Positions 12,260-21,501 are shown, counted from the first letter of the stretch. The stretch is 64,000 nt of DNA from Deinococcus metalli (GCF_014201805.1 NZ_JACHFK010000012.1:1-64000); one strand, 5' to 3'. The notes: generated by a model not told the origin, from the letters alone. Made by a program: numbers and translations.

Positions 12260-12643
12260 ATGCGGCAGACGATCAGCAGCGGTGGACTGTGGGAGGCGGC
12301 GGTCGGGTACTCGCGCGCCGTGCGCGTCGGGAACGTGGTGCACGTGAGCGGCACGACCGCCACCGTGGACGGCGAGGTGGTCGGCGTGGACGACCCGGCC
12401 GAGCAGACCCGCGTGGCGCTGGGGATCATCTGCCGCGCGCTGGAGGCCGCCGGCGCCCGGCTGGAGGACGTGGTGCGCACCCGGATCTACGTGACGGACA
12501 TCGCCCGCTGGCCGGAGGTCGGCCGCGTACACGGCGAGGTCTTTGGCGCGATCCGCCCGGCGGCGACCATGGTGCAGGTGGCCGCCCTGATCGACCCGCA
12601 GCACCTCGTGGAGATCGAGGCCGAGGCGATCATCACGGAGTGA
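12260..12643 (+). CDS. RidA / YjgF family reactive-enamine deaminase
   Basis: 127 residues: ISSGGLWEAAVGYSRAVRVGNVVHVSGTTA at the N-terminus, then ALEAAGARLEDVVRTRIYVTDI and AATMVQVAALIDPQHLVEIEAEAI. The conserved Arg (VRTRIYVTD) and the terminal E-E pattern are kept. RidA proteins hydrolyse enamine/imine intermediates from PLP enzymes; this subgroup often has other, uncharacterised roles. TACGCT lies about 7 nt before the ATG, which suggests a leaderless message. It follows the secreted protein gene after 23 nt. Confidence 0.85.
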   Translation: MRQTISSGGLWEAAVGYSRAVRVGNVVHVSGTTATVDGEVVGVDDPAEQTRVALGIICRALEAAGARLEDVVRTRIYVTDIARWPEVGRVHGEVFGAIRPAATMVQVAALIDPQHLVEIEAEAIITE

Positions 12644-12656
12644 CGGCGTTATCGAT

Positions 12657-12756
12657 GGCGCCCGGGGCAGGACCGCTCCCTCGGGCGCCTCTCCCCCGCT
12701 GTGGCGAGCGTGTCCGCGATCAGGCGTGCCGGCCCCCGCATCGGTGGGGCCGGCAC
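12657..12756. terminator. Two hairpin terminators between convergent genes
   Basis: GGCGCCCG (12657-12664) pairs with CGGGCGCC (12682-12689), and GTGCCGGCCCC (12726-12736) pairs perfectly with GGGGCCGGCAC (12746-12756). They sit between the RidA gene and the convergent BON gene. The first is closer to RidA and the second is closer to the BON gene end, so one may serve each direction. Confidence 0.65.
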
Positions 12757-12778
12757 GGCCTTCAGTCCTTACTGCAGC

Positions 12779-13762
12779 TCAGCTCTTCGCGGTGCCGCTG
12801 ACGGTGGGCGTGGTGTCGCTGCGGGTGGTAGACGCCGCGCTACTGCCGGTCATGCCGCCGGTGGACGCGCCGCCCATGTCCTGCTGGTTCTGCTGCACGC
12901 GCAGCTGGTTGTGGACATCCTTCACGCCGCGCAGGGTGTCCACGCAGTCCTCGGCGCGGCGTTTCTGGGCGCGGTCGTTCACGGTGCCGGTCAGGGTGAC
13001 CTCGCCGGACTGGACCTGCACCTCGATGTTGCTGGCGTCCAGGTAGTCGTCGTCCTCCAGGGCGTCGCTGACCATTTCCTTGATCCGGTCGTCGCTGCGC
13101 TGGTAGCCCTTGGGGCCACGGCCGCGGTAGCTCTCGCCACGGGCGCCGCCCCACGCGGACTGGCCGCCCTGCCCCTGCCAGCCGCTGTCACCGCGGGCAC
13201 TGTAGCCACCGTCCTGGCCCGGACGGCCCCAGCTGCCGCCCATGCCCTGGCCGCCCCGGCCGTCCTGACGGCCGAAGTCGTCCTGGCCGCGCCACGTCTG
13301 CTGGTCGGCGTCCCAGCGCAGGTTGCGCCAGCGCATGTCACCGCCGCGGTCGTCCATGCGGCCGCCGGAGCGGTCGCCTGCCGCGCCGGAGCTGAAGCCG
13401 TACCCGGAGCCCGGGCCGGTGTCCGGACGGATGACCCACATTCGGTCGTCGTCGCGGGAGCCGGAGCTGCGGCCCATGCCCTCACGGCCGTACTCGCGGC
13501 CACGGTCCTCCCAGCGGTCCTGGCCGCCCATGCCCGTGGACATCCGGCTGGTGTCCCAGCTCAGGTCGCGGGCGCGGTCGTCGCTGTAGCGGTCCTGCAT
13601 AGACCGGTCCTGGGCATAGCGGTCCGGCATGGAACGGTCCTGAGACCGGTCATCCTGGCGGTTCCAGTCGCGCTGGCCCCACTCGCGGTCCTGCGTCATG
13701 GAGCGGCTGCGGTCCTGGGCATACGGGTCCATCTGGGAACGGTCGTCACGATAACGCGTCAT
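12779..13762 (-). CDS. BON-domain protein with long Asp/Arg/Gly-rich disordered region
   Basis: 327 residues from ATG 13762, supported by GGAGGAA upstream. Residues 1 to about 215 are hydrophilic low-complexity sequence full of short DR/QDR/YRDDR and GG repeats, with one ordered island (DDRMWVIRPDTG; NLRWDADQQTW). A BON domain follows (DDRIKEMVSDALEDDDYLDASNIEVQVQSG, VTLTGTVNDRAQKRRAEDCVDTLRGVKDVHNQLRV). The end is a Ser/Thr-rich tail. BON domains bind membranes or other ligands. The abundant Asp/Arg repeats resemble other disordered stress-protection proteins, but that is inference. Confidence 0.8.
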   Translation of the reverse strand: MTRYRDDRSQMDPYAQDRSRSMTQDREWGQRDWNRQDDRSQDRSMPDRYAQDRSMQDRYSDDRARDLSWDTSRMSTGMGGQDRWEDRGREYGREGMGRSSGSRDDDRMWVIRPDTGPGSGYGFSSGAAGDRSGGRMDDRGGDMRWRNLRWDADQQTWRGQDDFGRQDGRGGQGMGGSWGRPGQDGGYSARGDSGWQGQGGQSAWGGARGESYRGRGPKGYQRSDDRIKEMVSDALEDDDYLDASNIEVQVQSGEVTLTGTVNDRAQKRRAEDCVDTLRGVKDVHNQLRVQQNQQDMGGASTGGMTGSSAASTTRSDTTPTVSGTAKS

Positions 13763-13970
13763 ACGTGTTCCTCCGGGCAGCCCGGCGCGTGGCACGTCCA
13801 CGCGGGCCTGGAGCTGCGATGACTTGTGGTTATTCCAGCGTAGGCGGGCACCTGGACCGTGAGATGGCAGGAGGATGAACGCCCTGGCCGTGAATTCGGA
13901 CGCTGGGATGATAAGGGCGTCACCGTTCGCCCATCGGGAGTTCATGGGGCAGGCGCGCCACAATGCGGGC

Positions 13971-14927
13971 ATGCCGCACCCTGCTTCCCACCTGCTCATG
14001 CCCGGGGCACCCCGGCTGGGGCTGGGCCTCGCCGCGCTGGGCCGCCCCGGCTACCTGAACGTGGGCCACGCCGCCGACCTGCCGGACACCTCCCTGGAGG
14101 CGATGAACGCCCACGCGTGGACCATGCTCGACGACGCGTGGGCAGCCGGCCTGCGGTACTTCGACGCCGCGCGCAGCTACGGCCTGGCCGAGGAGTTCCT
14201 GGGCAGCTGGCTGCGCGAGCGGGGGCACGTGGCCCGCGTGGGCAGCAAGTGGGGCTACACCTACGTGGCCGGCTGGCGCACCGACGCGGACGTGCACGAG
14301 GTCAAGTCCCACGACCGGGCCACGCTGGACCGCCAGTGGCCGCAGACGCTGGCCGCCCTGGGCCGCGCCCCGGACGCGTACCTGATCCACTCCGCGACGC
14401 TGGAGACAGGCGTGCTGGAGGACGCCTCCGTGCTGTCCCGTCTCGCGGAGCTGGCGGCGTCGGGCGTGCGGGTGGGCCTGTCGACCAGCGGACCCCGGCA
14501 GGCGGACACAGTCCGGCGGGCGCTGGACGTGCGGGTGGACGGCGCCGCGCCCTTCAGCGTGGTGCAGGCCACGTGGAACGTGCTGGAGCCCTCGGCCGGA
14601 GCGGCGCTCGCCGAGGCGCACGCGGCCGGATGGACCGTGGTGGTCAAGGAGGGCGTGGCGAACGGCCGCCTGACCGGGCGGGGGCACGTGCCACCCGCGC
14701 TGGCCGCGGCTGCGTACGAGCGGGACGTGACGCCGGACGCCGTGGCGCTCGCCGCCGTGCTGGCGCAGCCGTGGGCAGACGTGGTGCTCAGTGGGGCGAC
14801 CACGCCGGATCAGCTCGCGCAGAACCTCGCGGCGCTGCGGCTGACCGTCGACCCGGCCGAGTTCGCTGCCCTGGCCCGTACGCCGGATGGGTACTGGCAG
14901 GAGCGGGCCGCCCTGCCGTGGACGTGA
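13971..14927 (+). CDS. Aldo/keto reductase family protein
   Basis: 318 residues from ATG 13971. A CACAAT hexamer about 7 nt upstream supports this start as leaderless. TIM-barrel aldo/keto reductase features are visible: AGLRYFDAARSYGLAEEFLGSWL with catalytic Asp and Tyr, VGSKWGYTY with the Lys, and DAYLIHSATLETGV with the His-containing strand. It would reduce carbonyls with NAD(P)H; the substrate is unknown. It is divergent from the BON gene and 84 nt before the lexA operon. Confidence 0.85.
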   Translation: MPHPASHLLMPGAPRLGLGLAALGRPGYLNVGHAADLPDTSLEAMNAHAWTMLDDAWAAGLRYFDAARSYGLAEEFLGSWLRERGHVARVGSKWGYTYVAGWRTDADVHEVKSHDRATLDRQWPQTLAALGRAPDAYLIHSATLETGVLEDASVLSRLAELAASGVRVGLSTSGPRQADTVRRALDVRVDGAAPFSVVQATWNVLEPSAGAALAEAHAAGWTVVVKEGVANGRLTGRGHVPPALAAAAYERDVTPDAVALAAVLAQPWADVVLSGATTPDQLAQNLAALRLTVDPAEFAALARTPDGYWQERAALPWT

Positions 14928-14976
14928 GCGCAGGGTGCGGACGCCCAACCTGAATGTTCGGTGCAGTGGGCAGGGC

Positions 14977-15028
14977 TTGCCACGCCATTGGAAGTGGACT
15001 TACAGTGGAGCATGTCACGTGACATGCT
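14977..15028 (+). promoter_or_regulatory. Promoter and 20-bp palindrome at the lexA-imuY-dnaE2 start
   Basis: AGCATGTCACGTGACATGCT at 15009-15028 is a perfect 20-bp palindrome. It covers both candidate start codons of the LexA-like gene (15012 and 15024). TTGCCA (14977-14982) and TACAGT (15001-15006), 18 bp apart, are a plausible -35/-10 pair placing the transcription start at about 15012. An operator over the start site would give tight autorepression. Binding by the encoded LexA is inferred. Confidence 0.7.
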
Positions 15029-15698
15029 TCCCTCCCGGCCGCCGCCCGGCCTGACACCCCGGCAGTGGGACGTGCTGCGCACCGCGCTGGACTGCCGCAC
15101 CGACGAGGTCCTCAGCGCGTCGGCGCTGGCCGAGACCCTGGGGCTGGCGCGGCAGAACCTGCGCGAGCACCTGCTGGCGCTGGCCGCCGCCGGCTGGCTG
15201 GAGTACCACGCCCGGCCCCGCCAGCCGGCCCTGCTGATCCTGACCCCGCGCGCCCGCGCGCTGCGTGCCCGGCAGGGTGCCCACAGCGTCCCGCTGCCGG
15301 GCTTCCCCGTGCTGGGCGAGGTCGCCGCCGGCCCGCCGGGCGTGGCCGAGCAGCACGTTGAGGGGATGGTCACGCGCCTGGACGAGGTGCTCACGCTGCA
15401 CGAGGGCGATTTTCTGCTGCGGGTGCGCGGCCAGAGCATGACCGGCCTGGGCATCTTCCCCGGCGACCTGGTGGTGATCCGGCCCGCCGAGGTCGCGCAC
15501 AACGGCGATCTGGCCCTGGTGCTGGTGCCCGGCGAGGACACCGCCACCCTGAAGCGCTGGCAGCGCCGGGGCCGCACGGTGACATTGCTCAGCGAGAATC
15601 CGGCCTTCGAGCCCATGCGCTACGCCGCGGACGACGTGCAGGTGCAGGGCCTGCTGATCGGCCACGTGGGCAGCGTGGACGCCCGGCGGCGGCCATGA
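15012..15698 (+). CDS. lexA: LexA-like self-cleaving repressor
   Basis: 228 residues from ATG 15012 (15024 also possible). The N-terminal winged helix (ALAETLGLARQNLREHLLALAAAGWLEYHA) is followed by a peptidase S24 domain. The cleavage site Ala106-Gly107 (LGEVAAGPP), nucleophile Ser142 (RGQSMTGLGIFPGDLVVI) and general-base Lys181 (ATLKRW) are all present, so RecA-stimulated autocleavage should be possible. It is first in an operon with imuY, a DUF6504 gene and dnaE2, matching the UV-mutagenesis cassette described in Deinococcus deserti. The palindrome over its start suggests autoregulation. Confidence 0.92.
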   Translation: MSRDMLPSRPPPGLTPRQWDVLRTALDCRTDEVLSASALAETLGLARQNLREHLLALAAAGWLEYHARPRQPALLILTPRARALRARQGAHSVPLPGFPVLGEVAAGPPGVAEQHVEGMVTRLDEVLTLHEGDFLLRVRGQSMTGLGIFPGDLVVIRPAEVAHNGDLALVLVPGEDTATLKRWQRRGRTVTLLSENPAFEPMRYAADDVQVQGLLIGHVGSVDARRRP

Positions 15699-15708
15699 GG
15701 GCACGGCG

Positions 15709-16914
15709 ATGAAGGCCACGCTCGCCGCACTGGTGCTGGACCCCTTCGCGCTGTGGGTCGCCGCGCGGCACGCGCCGCCGGGCGCACCCGTGGTGGTCAC
15801 GGACGGCGGGCGCGTGCTGGACGCCGACGCCGCCGCGCGGGCCGCCGGGGTACAGCCGGGCATGCGCGTGTCCGGCGCCCTGTCACGGCTGCCGACGCTG
15901 CACGCCGTGCCCCGCAGCGGTCCGGCCGGCGCGGCGGCGTGGAGCGAGGTGCTGCGGGTGCTGCCCGCCTTCAGTCCGCACCTGGAGGTGCTCGCGCCGG
16001 GCCGCGCGCTGCTCACCCTGACGCCGGCCGCCGCCACTCAGCTCGCCGCGGCCCTGGGCGGCCAGGTAGGGCTGGCTGGCACGCGTGAGCTGGCGCTGCT
16101 GGCGGCGCTGTCGGCGGCGCCGGGGCAGACCGTGACGGTCCACGCCGGCGAGGAAGCCGACTTCCGCGCCGCACTGCCGCTGCGTGTGCTGGGCGGCGTG
16201 GGCCTGAGCGCTGCGCACGTGGAGCGCCTGGGCTGGCTGGGCCTGCGCGCCGTGGGCGAGCTGCTGCGCTGGAGCCGCGCGCAGCAGGCCGCGTTCCTGG
16301 GCGCGGACTACCCGGCGCTGCGCCCGTACCTGCACGGCGCGGCGTCCGGCGGGGTGGGCGCGGTCCGCCCGGAGGCCACCGTGAGCGCCGCCCTGGCCTT
16401 CGACGATCCGCTGTTCGAACCGCACGACCTAGAGGCCGCCCTGGACGCGCTGGCCGCCACGCTGCTGGACGCGCTGGGAACGCGCCGCCCCGGCCGGGTC
16501 ACGCTGGACGCGCGGGTGGCCGGCCTGACCATGAGCGCCACGCGCGAGCCCAAGGACGACCTGCGCGTGCCCGCGACCCTGCGCCGCGCCCTGCGCGCCA
16601 CCCTGCACGACGCCGACGCCGCGCGCTACGGCATCGAGGGCCTGGAGGTCACGCTGGGCGGCCTGGAGCGGCCGGCCGTGCAGGGCGACCTGTGGGGCCG
16701 CGCCCAGGCCCAGGACGCGGCCGGGCGGGCCGAGGGGCGCTTTCCCGGCAGCATGCGCCGCGTGCGCTGGCTTGACGTCTTCAGCCTCGCGCCGGGCCAC
16801 CACTACGAGTGGGTGCGCGTCGCCGACGGACAGCCGGGAGCGCCGGCGCCGGTCCGGGCGACGCCCACCCCCGCTGCCGCCCCGTTCCCACGCCGGCCGG
16901 ACGTGCGGGCGTAG
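15709..16914 (+). CDS. imuY: ImuY: Y-family polymerase-related mutagenesis protein
   Basis: 401 residues, starting 11 nt after lexA. It resembles the ImuB/ImuY branch of Y-family polymerases: LVLDPFALWVAARH in place of the first catalytic motif, a helix-hairpin-helix-like segment (RVLGGVGLSAAHVERLGWLGLRAVGELLRW) and a little-finger-like C-terminal part. The second catalytic motif, normally Ser-x-Asp-Glu, is replaced by LAPGRALLTL, so the protein is probably not an active polymerase but an adaptor for DnaE2. The tail (TPTPAAAPFPRRP) is disordered and may hold a clamp-binding site, though none was recognised. Confidence 0.88.
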   Translation: MKATLAALVLDPFALWVAARHAPPGAPVVVTDGGRVLDADAAARAAGVQPGMRVSGALSRLPTLHAVPRSGPAGAAAWSEVLRVLPAFSPHLEVLAPGRALLTLTPAAATQLAAALGGQVGLAGTRELALLAALSAAPGQTVTVHAGEEADFRAALPLRVLGGVGLSAAHVERLGWLGLRAVGELLRWSRAQQAAFLGADYPALRPYLHGAASGGVGAVRPEATVSAALAFDDPLFEPHDLEAALDALAATLLDALGTRRPGRVTLDARVAGLTMSATREPKDDLRVPATLRRALRATLHDADAARYGIEGLEVTLGGLERPAVQGDLWGRAQAQDAAGRAEGRFPGSMRRVRWLDVFSLAPGHHYEWVRVADGQPGAPAPVRATPTPAAAPFPRRPDVRA

Positions 16915-16922
16915 GGGGCGGC

Positions 16923-17168
16923 GTGCGGGCCGTGGAGGAGGAGGTGCACGTGCAGCTGAGCGGCGGGACGCCGCAGGTGCTGCTGTGGCGGGCCCGGCGT
17001 TACCGGGTGAGCGGCGTGCTGGACGAGTGGCGCGCGGCGGGCCGCTGGTGGCGGCGTGATCCCCCGCGCGACTACTGGCTGCTGCGCGCCGGCCCACTCA
17101 CGGCCGAGGTCTACCACGTCCGCAGCGCGGCGGGCGACGCGTGGGTGCTGTCACGGCTGGCCGACTGA
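16923..17168 (+). CDS. DUF6504-type small protein in the mutagenesis operon
   Basis: 81 residues from a GTG at 16923, 8 nt after imuY and 20 nt before dnaE2. The core VQLSGGTPQVLLWRARRYRVSGVLDEWRAAGRWWRRDPPRDYWLLRAG...YHVRSAAGDAWVLSRLAD matches the small DUF6504 family that accompanies imuB/dnaE2 in actinobacteria and Deinococcus. Its conserved position suggests a structural role in the ImuY-DnaE2 mutasome; no catalytic motif is visible. Longer in-frame starts would overlap imuY and are less likely. Confidence 0.75.
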   Translation: MRAVEEEVHVQLSGGTPQVLLWRARRYRVSGVLDEWRAAGRWWRRDPPRDYWLLRAGPLTAEVYHVRSAAGDAWVLSRLAD

Positions 17169-17188
17169 CCCTGGCCCCGACCGTGCCC

Positions 17189-20100
17189 ATGACGGCCTCC
17201 CCGGACCTGCGGCTCGACGCGCTGCTCGACGTGCGCTCGTACTTCACGCCGGGCGGCGGGGTGTGCAGCCCCACCACGCTGCTGCAGGGCGCGGCCCGGC
17301 GCGGCTTCCGGGGCCTGGGCCTGACGGATCACGCCAGCACGGCGGGCGCGGTGGAGCTGTGCCGCGCCGCGCAGGAGACCGGCGTGCAGGGCGTGGTGGG
17401 CGCCACGCTGGACGTGCGGCTGCCCGAGGGCACCTTTCCGCTGCGGCTGCTGGCCGCCACCCGCGCCGGGTACGGGCACCTGAACGCCCTGCTGACCGTG
17501 GCGCTCGCCCGCCCCGAGCAGCACGTCACGGCGGCCGAACTGTGCGCGCACGCCGAGGACATCGTGCTGTTGACCGGCGGGCGCGACTCGTTCCCGGCGG
17601 CGCTCCTCGCGCAGCGACGCACGGGCGACGTCCTGGCACGGCTGCACGCGCTGCGGGACGTCTTTCACGGACGGCTGTTCGTGCAGCTCTTCCACGGCGC
17701 GTATCCCGGCGATGGCCGGCGCGCCCGGCTGCTGTGGCTGCTGGCCCGCGAGGCGCGGCTGCCGTCGGTGGCGGCCCCGCTGGTGCAGCTCGAGCGCCCC
17801 GCGCAGTTTCCGCTGCTGGACGCGCTGTGCTGCGCCCGCCTGGGCATCGACCTGGACACCCCGCACGCCGCGCGGCCCCGCAACGACCGCAGAGCGCTGC
17901 GCACGCCGCGCGCGTGGGGCCGGGCGCTGCCCTTCCCGGACGCCCTGGCGAACGCCGCGCAGCTCGCCGCCGAGTGCCGCGTGGAGTTACTGGACGGCGG
18001 TTTCAGCGTGCCGCCGCCCCACCTGCCGCCGGGCGCGGACGCCCACACCCACCTGCGTGAGCGCTGCGTGCGCGCCCTGACGCCGCGCTACCCGCGGCCG
18101 GACCAGCGCGCCGCGGCCGCCCAGCGCCTGGAGCGCGAGCTGGACGTGGTGGCGCAGCACGGCCTGGCCGGCTTTTTCCTGGTGGCGGCCGAGGTCACGG
18201 ACTACTGCCGGGGGCAGGGCATCCTGGCGGCCGGGCGGGGCAGCGCGGCCGCCAGCGTGCTGTGCTACCTGCTGGGCATCACGACCAGCGATCCGCTGGC
18301 GCACGACCTGCTGTTCGAGCGCTTCCTGCACACCGGACAGACCATGATGCCCGACGTAGACATCGACATCGCGTCGCACCGGCGCCGCGAGGTCCTGAGC
18401 TGGGTCGAGGAGCGCTTCGGTGTGGATGGCGTGGGCGAGGCGATGGTCGCCAACCGCATCACGTACCGCCTGCCGGGCGCGGTGCAGGACCTGGGCCGCG
18501 CACTGGGCCTGCCGCCCGAGTGGCGCGACCGCCTGACCCGCGCGCTGGGCCGCGACTTCCGGCATCTGCCGCCGCACCAGGCGCGCAAGGCCGCGCCCGC
18601 CTTCGACGAGGTGCTGGGCACTGCCCCGGTGCGCGGCACGCTGCTGGACCTGCTGGCGCTGATGGAACCGGGCTTCGTGCGGCACCTCGCGCCGCATTCG
18701 GGCGGGGTGGTGCTGAGCGCCCGGCCGCTGACGCACACCTCGCCGCTGGTGACCAGTTCGGGCGGCATCCGCATGCTGACCCTCGACAAGGACGACGCCG
18801 AGGCCGCCGGCCTGATCAAGCTCGACCTGCTGGGGTTGCGGATGCTCTCGGCGCTGGAGCGCGCGCGCGAGGAGATCGTGCGGCTGGGCGGCCCCTACGT
18901 GGACTTCGGCGCGCTGCCGGACGATCCGCGCGTGTGGGCGCGCATCGCGCGGGGCGACACGCTGGGCCTGTTCCAGATCGAGAGCCCCGGGCAGACGCGC
19001 CTGAGCACGCAGCTGCGCGCCCGCACGCGGCTGGAACTCGCGCACCAGATCGCGCTGTTCCGCCCCGGCCCGATCCAGTCGGCCACCGTGCACCCGTACC
19101 TGCGCCGGGCGCGCGGGCAGGAACCCGTGCCGGCCCTGATGGAACCGCTGGCGTCCATCCTGCGCCACACGCACGGCGTGATCCTGTTCCAGGAGCAGAT
19201 CCTGCGGATCGCGCACCGCTTCGCCGGGTACCCGTGGCTGGACGCCGAGCGCCTGCGCCGCACCCTGGGCAAGGCGCCGCCCGGCGAGGCGCGTGACGCC
19301 CTGCGCCGCGAGTTCGTGCTGGGCGCCGCCCGCACCGTGGGCGCGTTTCCCTTCGAGTCCGAGGAGGTCTTCGAGTGGTGCGCGGCCTTCCAGGGCTTCG
19401 GCTTCGCGGAGAGCCACGCCCACGCCTTCGCGTTCCACACCTACGCCAGCGCGTGGGTACGCGAACACTGGCCCGCCCCGTACCTGGCCGGCGTGCTGGG
19501 CGAGGCCCCGGGCATGTGGCCCGCCGCGACCCTGGCGCAGGAAGCGCGGCGCTGGGGCGTGACGCTGCGGCCCGCGTGCGTGAACGCCTCGGCCGTGCGC
19601 CCGCGCGCCGAGGACACCCGGCACGTGCGCGTGGGCCTGGGCGGCGTGGTCGGCGTGTCCGACGGGGACGCGCAGCGGATCGTGCTGGAACGCCACCTGG
19701 GCGGCCCCTACCGTGACCTTGCCGACCTGCACGCCCGCGTGGAGCTGGAACGCGGCACGCTGGACGCGCTGGCGCAGGCCGGGTGTGTGGACGCCCTACA
19801 CGCGCGCCGCGAGGCGCTGTACCGCGCGGGCGTGCTGGCCGCCCACCCCCGCGCCGGGCAGCCGCCCCTGCTGCTGCCCGTCAGCGACCCGCCGCCCCTG
19901 CCCGAGCTGACCGACGCCGAACGCCTCGACTGGAACCTGCGCCGCAAGGGGCTCTCGGAGGACGGCCTGCACCCCATGACGCTGCTGCGTGCCGCACTCA
20001 TCGACGCGGGCGCCGAGCCGCTCGGGCGCGTGCGCTCGGGCGCGGCCACGGTCACGGCCGGCGTGATCGTGTCTCGGCAGAAACCCCCCACCGCGCGCGG

Positions 20101-20314
20101 CTACGCCTTCTTCGTGATCGAGGACGGCCCGCACCGCGCGCAGGTGGTGATCTCGCCCGAGCTGTGGAGCGCGCACCGGCAGTTGCTGCGCGACGCCCGC
20201 GCCCTGATCGTCCGCGCGGACGCGGTACGCGAGGGCCTGCACCTGACGCTGCGCGCCCACACCCTGGCCGACCTGGAGATCCCGTGGCGCGCGGGCGGCT
20301 ACGACTACGCGTGA
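17189..20314 (+). CDS. dnaE2: DnaE2: error-prone DNA polymerase III alpha
   Basis: 1041 residues, the usual DnaE2 length. A PHP domain (GLGLTDHASTAGAVELCRAA; several metal ligands altered) leads into the C-family polymerase core with catalytic PDVDID near residue 388 and the third Asp in LIKLDLLGLRMLSAL. A helix-hairpin-helix region follows, then a C-terminal OB fold (GVIVSRQKPP..GYAFFVIEDGPHRAQVVI). No internal clamp motif was recognised. DnaE2 carries out induced translesion synthesis with its ImuB/ImuY partner. It is the last gene of the lexA operon. Confidence 0.95.
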   Translation: MTASPDLRLDALLDVRSYFTPGGGVCSPTTLLQGAARRGFRGLGLTDHASTAGAVELCRAAQETGVQGVVGATLDVRLPEGTFPLRLLAATRAGYGHLNALLTVALARPEQHVTAAELCAHAEDIVLLTGGRDSFPAALLAQRRTGDVLARLHALRDVFHGRLFVQLFHGAYPGDGRRARLLWLLAREARLPSVAAPLVQLERPAQFPLLDALCCARLGIDLDTPHAARPRNDRRALRTPRAWGRALPFPDALANAAQLAAECRVELLDGGFSVPPPHLPPGADAHTHLRERCVRALTPRYPRPDQRAAAAQRLERELDVVAQHGLAGFFLVAAEVTDYCRGQGILAAGRGSAAASVLCYLLGITTSDPLAHDLLFERFLHTGQTMMPDVDIDIASHRRREVLSWVEERFGVDGVGEAMVANRITYRLPGAVQDLGRALGLPPEWRDRLTRALGRDFRHLPPHQARKAAPAFDEVLGTAPVRGTLLDLLALMEPGFVRHLAPHSGGVVLSARPLTHTSPLVTSSGGIRMLTLDKDDAEAAGLIKLDLLGLRMLSALERAREEIVRLGGPYVDFGALPDDPRVWARIARGDTLGLFQIESPGQTRLSTQLRARTRLELAHQIALFRPGPIQSATVHPYLRRARGQEPVPALMEPLASILRHTHGVILFQEQILRIAHRFAGYPWLDAERLRRTLGKAPPGEARDALRREFVLGAARTVGAFPFESEEVFEWCAAFQGFGFAESHAHAFAFHTYASAWVREHWPAPYLAGVLGEAPGMWPAATLAQEARRWGVTLRPACVNASAVRPRAEDTRHVRVGLGGVVGVSDGDAQRIVLERHLGGPYRDLADLHARVELERGTLDALAQAGCVDALHARREALYRAGVLAAHPRAGQPPLLLPVSDPPPLPELTDAERLDWNLRRKGLSEDGLHPMTLLRAALIDAGAEPLGRVRSGAATVTAGVIVSRQKPPTARGYAFFVIEDGPHRAQVVISPELWSAHRQLLRDARALIVRADAVREGLHLTLRAHTLADLEIPWRAGGYDYA

Positions 20315-20355
20315 GGACCGCGCCAGACGAGCGGACCACGGCTTAGACTGCCCTC

Positions 20356-21501
20356 ATGTTCATGAACGCGCTGCTGGCCTTCATTCCGATCAGCCTGCTG
20401 CTGGAATACGTCTTCCACGCGCCGCCACTGTGGGTGTTCTTCACGGCGGTGCTGGCGATCGTGCCGCTCGCGGACTGGCTGCGCAAGGCGACCGAACACG
20501 TGGCCGTGCACGCCGGGCCGACCATCGGCGGGCTGCTGAACGTGACCTTCGGGAACATGGCCGAGCTGATCATCGCGATCTTCATCCTGATCAGCGGGAA
20601 CACGCAGGTCGTCAAGGCGCAGATCACCGGCAGCATCATCGGGAACGCGCTGCTGGGCCTGGGGCTGGCGATCGTGGTGGCGGGATTCGCCAACCGCGGC
20701 GAGCGCCAGAAGTTCAATGCCGCGAACGCCGGGCAGCTCTCCGCGATGCTGTTCCTGACAGTGATCACCCTGACGCTGCCGGCCATCTTCGACTACACCG
20801 AGCAGCTCCCGGCCTTCGCCGCCGACGCCGGCACCCGCACGAACCTCGACGAGAACCTCAGCCTGGGTGTGGCCGTGATCCTGATCGTGGTGTACCTGCT
20901 GAACCTCGTGTATACCCTCGTCACGCACAAGGACGTGTTCGCCGTGGCTGAGGGCGGACACGGCCACGGCCCGGACAAGCCGTGGTCGCTGCCCGTCGCG
21001 CTGGGCGTGCTGCTGGGCGGCACCGCCCTGATCGCCCTGGAATCCGAGATGCTCTCCGGCGCGCTGGAGGCCACCGCGAGCACCCTGGGCCTCAGCGAGT
21101 TCTTCCTGGGGATCATCGTGCTGGCGGTCGTGGGGAACTTCGCGGAGTACATCGCCGCCACGTACTTCGCGCGGCGCGGCCAGATGGACCTCGCCGTGAA
21201 CATCGGCATCGGCGCGACCGTGCAGGTGGCCCTGCTGACCGCCCCACTGCTGGTGATCATCGGGTATGTCCTGGGCCACCCCATGAACCTGGTGTTCAGC
21301 AGTCCGCTGGAACTCATCGCGATCATCGCCGTGGCCCTGATCGTCACCAGCGTGACCAAGGACGGCGAGACCACGTGGTTCGAGGGCGTGCTGCTGCTCG
21401 CGGTGTACCTCGCGCTGGCCCTGGCGTTCTACTTCGTCACGCCGCGTGGCGCGGAGGCCGCCGAGGGCGCGGCCCTGGCGCTGCGAAGCCTCATGGGCTG
21501 A
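20356..21501 (+). CDS. cax: Cax-type Ca2+/H+ exchanger
   Basis: 381 residues with about 11 transmembrane helices. The two conserved acidic repeats of cation/proton exchangers are present: [15 protein letters not shown] and [16 protein letters not shown] His/Gly-rich cytosolic loop ([12 protein letters not shown]) separates the halves. It would export Ca2+ in exchange for protons across the inner membrane. TAGACT ends 6 nt before the ATG, a leaderless-type promoter. The 3' end overlaps the convergent MNT-HepT gene by 11 nt. Confidence 0.92.
   Translation: MFMNALLAFIPISLLLEYVFHAPPLWVFFTAVLAIVPLADWLRKATEHVAVHAGPTIGGLLNVTFGNMAELIIAIFILISGNTQVVKAQITGSIIGNALLGLGLAIVVAGFANRGERQKFNAANAGQLSAMLFLTVITLTLPAIFDYTEQLPAFAADAGTRTNLDENLSLGVAVILIVVYLLNLVYTLVTHKDVFAVAEGGHGHGPDKPWSLPVALGVLLGGTALIALESEMLSGALEATASTLGLSEFFLGIIVLAVVGNFAEYIAATYFARRGQMDLAVNIGIGATVQVALLTAPLLVIIGYVLGHPMNLVFSSPLELIAIIAVALIVTSVTKDGETTWFEGVLLLAVYLALALAFYFVTPRGAEAAEGAALALRSLMG

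Noticed and set aside
17987..19732. 581-aa open frame antisense to dnaE2
   Set aside because: Shadow of dnaE2 with the same biased composition and no recognised motif.
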